Positions 61,161 through 64,000 of a stretch of 64,000 nucleotides of DNA are shown piece by piece. Positions within the stretch are counted from its first letter, which is position 1. Every line of letters starts with the position of its first letter. The notes under the pieces were generated by a model that was not told the origin of the DNA, made no database searches, and saw nothing but the letters and a program-made list of their open reading frames with translations. The position numbers and the translations under genes were made by a program. The DNA is from Microglena sp. YARC (Eukaryota > Chlorophyta > Chlorophyceae > Chlamydomonadales > Chlamydomonadaceae): the NCBI GenBank assembly GCA_022414725.1, contig CM039462.1, forward strand, positions 92,276,261 to 92,340,260. Reading direction: 5' to 3'.

Positions 61161-63758
61161 GACTACTACGACTACTACTACCCCTACCACTAATACCCCT
61201 TCTACTGCTGCCACTGCGACTGCCCACTACTACTACTACCCCTTCTACTACTATTACTGACCCGACCACTCCTACTACTACTACCCCTTACCTGTCTGGT
61301 CAGTGTGACTGCCCCTTCTACTACTACCCTTACTACTACTACCCCTTCTACTACTTCTACCCCTCACCTGTGTGGTCAGTGACTCCACCAAGGTCACTAA
61401 CGCGGCAACGGACTCCTTCAACTCGACCGCTGACTGCCTCTTCTCAGCAACATCATCCGACGCCTCAGCTTCCTCCTTTATTTTTGCAGCTTGTACTGCT
61501 GCTACAGCCGCTTCAGTGGCCGCCTTTGTTACTGCCGCCTGTACTGCCTGGGGGGTAGCAGCTTCAGACTGAGCAGCCTGTACTGCTGCAACAGCCGCTT
61601 CAGTGGCCGCCTTTGTAACCGCCGCCTGTACTGCCTCAGGGGTAGTAGCGTCAGATCGCGCCGTCTGTACTGCTGCTACAGCCGCTTCAGTGGCCGCCTT
61701 TGTTACCGCCGCCTGTACTGCCTCGGGGGTGGCAGAGTCAGACTGCGCCGCCTGTACTGCTGCAACAGCCGCCTCAGTGGCCGCCTTTGTTACTGCCGCC
61801 TGTACTGCCTCAGAGATAGCAGCGTCAGATTGCGCTGCTTGCACTGCCGCTACAGCTGCCTCAGTGGCTGCTGCTACAGCCAACTGGGAGGATGATGCAA
61901 TGGCAGCTGACATCCCCTCAAGAGTGTTGTTCGAGGTGGACGTGGCAGCAGCAGCTGCCGCGACTGCAGTCTCGGCTGCCTCCAAGACAGATTGTGATGA
62001 GCTGGTGATGACAGCGGCCACAGCCTCAAGCTTCAAGTTGAAGGAGGAGACCATGATCTGCATGGCAGCCACATTCATGGCGGCCTCACGTGACAACTCA
62101 GCAGTGTCATTGCTGGATGACTGATCACCCGCCTCTCTTGCTGCATTGCTGGCACTGCTCCAGCGCTGAGTCATAGCTGAGGAGAGCTGAGAGATGGAGT
62201 CTTGGACAGGTAGGATGATACCTGATAGCTCATTGCGCATGCTAGCTGCCATGGCCGACGGAAGCTGCAGATAAGAAGCGTTGGGGATAGAGATGTGGAT
62301 GGAGGGTGTTAGGCATAGGGATGCTTTGGAGGTGTTGGGGATAGAGATGTGGATGGGGGTGTTAGGCATAGAGATGCATAGGAGGAGTTAGGGAGAGATA
62401 CGTGGATAAAAGGTACTGGTGATAAAGCTTTTCTTTTCCGCTACGAGCAGCAGCTTCTAGGCAGCTCCCCTGGCTTGCTTCCCTGCCAAACCTAAACCTA
62501 AGTAGTGCACATGGGAGCTGACAGCATTAGCTTTTCAGGTATATTGGAATCTTGAGGCTTGGCCCAATGGCTGGCTCAGGGAGCTGCCAAGAAACTGCTG
62601 CTCGTAGCGGAAAAGAAAAGTTATGACTGGTGATAGAGCCTAGCTTTCCTTTTTGGCCATGAGCAGCAGCTTCCAGGCAGATCTCCTGGCTTGCTATACA
62701 GCCAAACCTAAAGCAGAGAAGTGCATTTGGAAGATAGCAGAATCAGCTTTCGAGTACTGTTGCAATCTTGGGGGTTAGCCCAGGTGCTGGACGGGGGAGC
62801 TGCCTAGAAGCTGTTGCAATCTTGAGGGCTAGCCCAGGTGTTGGCTCAGGGAGCTGCCTGGAAGCTATTGCAATCTTGAGGGTTAGCCTAGGTGCTGGCT
62901 CGGGGAGCTGCCTGGAAGCTGTTGCAATCTTGGGAGTTAGCCCAGGTGCTGGCTCGGGAGCTGCCTGGAAGCTGTTGCAATCTTGAGGGTTAGCCCAGGT
63001 GCTGGCTCGGGAGCTGCCTGGAAGCTGTTGCAATCTTGAGGGTTAGCCCAGGTGCTGGCTCGGGGAGCTGCCTGGAAGCTGTTGCACTCTTGAGGGTTAG
63101 CCCAGGTGCTGGCTCGGGGAGCTGCCTAGAAGCTGTTGCAATCTTGAGGGTTAGCCCAGGTGCTGGCTCGGAGAGCTGCCTGGAAGCTGCTGTTCGTAGC
63201 TGAGAAGAAAAGCTAAACCAGGGGGAGGGGCTGCATATTTATATTCCAGAGCTAGAGCTATTTGGCTACTCCTGGACTGTAACATACAAATACAAACATA
63301 CTTACTTGGTCCTTCATTCCATCCACATCCTTGCTCACCACCACGCGCCCTGCACTGTAACATACATATACAGAACATACTGGGTTACAAACACATTTAC
63401 TTGGTCCTTCAATCCATCCACCTCCTTGCACACCACCACGCGCCCTGCGCTGTAACGTACATATACAAACATACTTGGTTTCACACATACTTACTTGGTC
63501 CTTCATTCCATCCACCTCCTTGCACACCACCACGCGCACTTTCTCCCGCAACAGCTCGATGGACTCTTCATCCAATCGGGTAAGACTGGGTTCCGAAGCT
63601 AATGCCACCCGCTCAGCCTCGTAAGACACACGCTGCAGGGCTGACTCTTCAGTGGCCGTCAACAAGCCCTCCAACATTTTCTCGCTATGAGCCATACGGG
63701 CACCAAGGGCTGCCCACTGTTCCTCATCCATTGGTGTGGGCAGGGGGAGCATTCCATT
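47330..63758 (-). CDS. Large coiled-coil/low-complexity TPR protein (gene span, N-terminus outside window)
   Basis: Eight minus-strand exons join in frame: 63758-63495, 62264-61368, 59349-57421, 54241-54042, 52831-52726, 49465-49326, 48664-48610 and 47506-47330. They give about 1,255 residues. Order: a charged helical segment, an Ala/Val/Thr-rich coiled region with five ~30-residue repeats, a long Pro/Gln/Ser-rich region with [12 protein letters not shown] repeats, then TPR-like helices ([74 protein letters not shown]). TPRs bind partner proteins; the specific function is unknown. The end is uncertain because further exon-like fragments lie downstream. Nearly every exon edge is duplicated in an adjacent intron. 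Confidence 0.8.
47510..47680 (+). repeat. (GGGTT)n array next to exon h acceptor
   Basis: GGGTT units with GGGGA variants. On the transcribed strand it reads CCCAA and forms the polypyrimidine-like stretch right before the exon h acceptor. Confidence 0.85.
47985..48288 (+). repeat. (GGGTT)n array with GGGTC and GGGTA variants
   Basis: About 60 GGGTT units next to a decayed copy of the exon h 5' edge (47945-47985). A block of GGGTA then GGGTC units lies at 48141-48182. The frames it yields on both strands are spurious. Confidence 0.9.
48610..48664 (-). CDS. TPR gene exon g
   Basis: A 55-bp exon, acceptor GTGCAG, donor GTGAGA. It completes Arg and encodes [18 protein letters not shown]. Confidence 0.75.
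48690..48893 (-). repeat. tRNA-derived SINE-like element
   Basis: On the minus strand the head carries an A box (TGGCTCGATGGTAGAGC, 48887-48871) and a B box (GGTTCGAATCC, 48848-48838) at tRNA-like spacing. An unrelated body running to an AT-rich end near 48690 follows. Acceptor and anticodon stems do not pair, so it is not a functional tRNA. It lies in the intron between exons f and g. Confidence 0.65.
48980..49295. repeat. GACACTGACAG minisatellite
   Basis: Units of TTTCCAAAGACACTGACAGA with variable numbers of GACACTGACAG words between exons f and g, close to the exon f donor. The Cys/Leu/Ser-rich frames are spurious. Confidence 0.85.
49326..49465 (-). CDS. TPR gene exon f
   Basis: A 140-bp exon, acceptor ATGCAG, donor GTGGGA. 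It encodes [20 protein letters not shown] and then [20 protein letters not shown], typical TPR helices. Degraded copies of its 5' edge occur at least six times upstream, between 49505 and 50890. Confidence 0.85.
49500..50900 (-). pseudogene. Scattered copies of exon f acceptor edge
   Basis: The CCCCAGTTCACCTGCATACA edge and the GCTAGCTCCGCCCTCATACA coding word recur in degraded form at about 49520, 49560, 49635, 49705, 50545, 50615, 50640, 50755 and 50875. They are interspersed with (AT)n and TTTGAAAA words. A TIR element is inserted in the cluster. Confidence 0.75.
49719..50536. mobile_element. TIR element with ACCGTATGCGC ends, second type
   Basis: The ends ACCGTATGCGCAACATGTAA and its inverted partner enclose 818 bp with TTTGGCAAA/TTTGCCAA words, as in 15283-15848, but the interior differs. 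No transposase. Inserted between exon f edge copies. Confidence 0.75.
51003..51160. repeat. (ATC)n trinucleotide-rich tract
   Basis: Degenerate ATCATCATC / CACCATC repeat following a family A fragment (50974-51003). Confidence 0.85.
51410..51567. mobile_element. MITE with AGGGACCGGCA termini, copy 4
   Basis: Orientation as copy 2. Ends AGGGAATGGCA and GCTGGTCCCT, with an internal GTATGATATCATATGATATC palindrome. Confidence 0.75.
51690..52720 (-). repeat. 31-bp array built from the exon e donor region
   Basis: On the transcribed strand units read GTGGGTGGGATCAAATTTGG plus GTGGCTGGTAT, with GTGCGTTGGTGCG-type variants matching the true donor flank GTGCGTGGGTGGGAT at 52725. About 25-30 units. 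A copy of exon e's end (52344-52430) is embedded. Confidence 0.85.
52344..52430 (-). pseudogene. Partial copy of exon e and its donor
   Basis: Repeats the coding edge from LTKSGEMFK to SSRAL with indels that shift frame, followed by the same GTGCGTGG donor. Confidence 0.8.
52726..52831 (-). CDS. TPR gene exon e
   Basis: A 106-bp exon, acceptor CTGCAG, donor GTGCGT. It completes Arg and encodes [20 protein letters not shown] and then [15 protein letters not shown], leading in phase 0 to VNWGRAM of exon f. Confidence 0.8.
52850..53170. repeat. GAAGGGACACAAGGGAATAT minisatellite
   Basis: Units of about 20 bp, upstream of the exon e acceptor in transcript order. Confidence 0.8.
53190..53865. 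repeat. GGAGATGTAGGAGGGGAGTT minisatellite
   Basis: Short units in higher-order blocks fill the intron after exon d's donor-edge copy. On the transcribed strand it is C/T-rich. Confidence 0.85.
53860..53930 (-). pseudogene. Partial copy of exon d and its donor
   Basis: Repeats the [15 protein letters not shown] coding edge with the GTGAGA donor, about 170 bases downstream of the real one. Confidence 0.85.
54042..54241 (-). CDS. TPR gene exon d
   Basis: A 200-bp exon, acceptor CAACAG, donor GTGAGA. It encodes [20 protein letters not shown] and then [20 protein letters not shown], a clear TPR helix pair, ending EEIEVQ plus two bases of an Arg codon. Confidence 0.85.
54300..54385 (-). pseudogene. 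Copy of exon d acceptor edge, 1
   Basis: Repeats CAACAG and the [20 protein letters not shown] coding edge with small changes, just upstream of exon d in transcript order. Confidence 0.85.
54385..55740 (+). repeat. (GGAT)n minisatellite with GGGTGAT interruptions
   Basis: About 1.35 kb of GGAT units interrupted by GGGTGATGGAT. On the transcribed strand it reads ATCC and lies between exons c and d, flanked by exon d edge copies. Met-Asp-Gly-Trp and Ile-His-Pro-Ser frames are artefacts. Confidence 0.95.
55770..56065 (-). repeat. Copy of exon d acceptor edge, 2, with GGAGG/GGAT repeats
   Basis: 55775-55850 repeats the exon d 5' edge (acceptor degraded), and 55850-56060 is a GGAGGGAG/GGAT low-complexity stretch. 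Confidence 0.75.
56400..56785. repeat. ~118-bp tandem repeat, three copies
   Basis: Units contain ACACCAACACATACACACGT, CTGTATGRACCYACCAC and GCTTGATCATGCAGCTGAGC. Intronic (between exons c and d). Confidence 0.85.
57175..57387 (-). repeat. Dispersed repeat family A (long copy, minus)
   Basis: Full-length match in inverted orientation to 31937-32160, ending next to exon c's donor region. CATCATCCCACGTGGGATGA gives a short hairpin in its AT-rich part. Confidence 0.75.
57421..59349 (-). CDS. TPR gene exon c: long Pro/Gln/Ser-rich region
   Basis: 643 codons without a stop, phase 0, acceptor CTTCCAG, donor GTGCGC. It starts [20 protein letters not shown] (coiled coil) and continues with repeats of [17 protein letters not shown] and of [18 protein letters not shown]. 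It passes through a Gln run (about 58240-58260) and ends [20 protein letters not shown] and then [10 protein letters not shown]. The middle is disordered and the end returns to helical, TPR-adjacent sequence. Confidence 0.8.
59905..60865. repeat. 51-bp minisatellite, about 18 copies
   Basis: Unit includes CTGCCGCTGCCCCTTCCACT and CATGTGCTACTAGTACTAC, between exons b and c. Because 51 is a multiple of 3 all frames stay open, giving long spurious Leu/Pro-, Thr/Ser- and Gly/Ser-rich frames. A decayed copy of the exon b donor edge ends it (about 60870-60895). Confidence 0.95.
61030..61367. repeat. (ACT)n-rich low-complexity tract with exon b donor-edge copy
   Basis: Degenerate ACT/CTA triplets next to the exon b donor. 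61290-61312 repeats the CACCTGTCTGGTCAGTGTGA donor edge. Confidence 0.8.
61368..62264 (-). CDS. TPR gene exon b: Ala-rich coiled-coil repeats
   Basis: 299 codons in phase 0, acceptor CTGCAG, donor GTGAGG. It begins [20 protein letters not shown]. It contains five tandem copies of a ~29-residue [19 protein letters not shown] unit (about 61480-61870) and ends [15 protein letters not shown]. Predicted helical coiled coil. Confidence 0.75.
62426..62621. mobile_element. MITE, AGCAGCAGCTTCTAGGCAGCT family, best-preserved copy
   Basis: The ends AGCTTTTCTTTTCCGCTACG and CGTAGCGGAAAAGAAAAGTT are inverted copies. ACTGGTGATA occurs on both sides (about 62415 and 62626), which may be a long target duplication. 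It lies in the intron between exons a and b. Confidence 0.8.
62640..63215. mobile_element. MITE copy with internal 58-bp amplification
   Basis: Same family as 62426-62621. Its ends are at about 62640 (GAGCAGCAGCTTCCAGGCAG) and 63180-63215 (GGAAGCTGCTGTTCGTAGCT). Between them about seven units of a ~58-bp sequence (GGGTTAGCCCAGGTGCTGGC with GGAAGCTGTTGCAATCTTGA) come from its right end. Confidence 0.8.
63295..63460 (-). pseudogene. Two copies of exon a donor edge
   Basis: At about 63300-63350 and 63405-63455 the [15 protein letters not shown] coding edge and GTAAGTA donor are repeated with adjoining intron sequence. These are strong donors and likely decoys or alternative exon ends. Confidence 0.85.
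63495..63758 (-). CDS. TPR gene exon a
   Basis: 88 codons in phase 0, acceptor CCTCAG, donor GTAAGT. It encodes [20 protein letters not shown] followed by a helical, charged stretch to [13 protein letters not shown]. The leucine/glutamate pattern suggests a coiled coil. Upstream exons are outside the window or unrecognised. Confidence 0.75.
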
Positions 63759-64000
63759 CTGAGGGGTGGGGGAGCGTGGAGCTGGTTTGGGTGGTCCGGG
63801 TGGTGGATGGTGGTAGTGGTGGTGGGGGTGATGCTGCTGGTGTTTAGATGAATCAGGTGGTTCAGGTGGTGGGTGGTGGTAGTGGTGGGGGTGGGGGTGC
63901 TGCTGCTGGTGTTTTGGTGGTTCAGGTGACGCAGGAGGTTGGGTAGTGGGTGGGGCTGGTAGATTGTGGTTGAATAGTTGAATGGTTGGATAGTGGGAAC
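63759..64000. other. Intron upstream of exon a, low complexity
   Basis: GGTGGTGG/TGCTGCTGGTG-rich stretch with two similar halves (63800-63845 and 63855-63920). No exon recognised, so the gene's start is outside the window or unrecognised. Confidence 0.4.

Overview
This window looks like nuclear DNA of a eukaryote with a large, repeat-rich genome. Its real genes are split by spliceosomal (GT-AG) introns. A short TTTAGGG plant/green-alga type telomeric tract is present. Transposons include DIRS/Kangaroo-like tyrosine-recombinase retroelements, a Ty3/gypsy relict, Helitrons and many MITEs. A unicellular green alga (for example a prasinophyte such as Cymbomonas) fits best, but that name is an inference, not a result. 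No organellar or bacterial operon structure is seen.

Layout. 1-4.8 kb: decayed Ty3/gypsy retroelement in two inverted halves. 4.8-14.5 kb: vacuolar H+-ATPase subunit B gene on the minus strand; nine exons join in frame for 370 residues (E1-E9, 14480 to 6630). The next exon is present only as a six-copy array of truncated copies, and the last ~120-130 residues are absent. 15.0-31.3 kb: a large imperfect inverted repeat made of two tail-to-tail copies of a DIRS/Kangaroo-like retroelement (divergent tyrosine recombinase, 11-unit hairpin array, CCCH zinc-finger gag, RT). One copy is split by a 4.3-kb LTR element with unusual termini and the other by a 1.43-kb Helitron. 31.3-34.7 kb (+) and 40.9-43.4 kb (-): two paralogous two-exon F-box-like/leucine-rich-repeat genes, with a second Helitron remnant, MITEs and simple sequence between them. 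47.3-63.8 kb: a large minus-strand gene for a coiled-coil, low-complexity and TPR protein; eight exons join in frame for about 1,255 residues, open at the N-terminus.

Main observation. In both multi-exon minus-strand genes nearly every exon has decayed partial copies of its own edge, splice site included, in the neighbouring intron. These copies sit within or beside minisatellites (101, ~27, 50, 31, 51 bp, GGAT, GGGTT). The exons stay in frame while introns expand from the splice sites outward. It looks like recurrent splice-site-anchored tandem duplication, which would inflate introns, create decoy splice sites and, in the V-ATPase gene, leave an array of truncated exons.

Limits: exon calls come from reading frames, conserved residues and GT/AG sites read by eye. 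No alignment, database search or transcript data were used.
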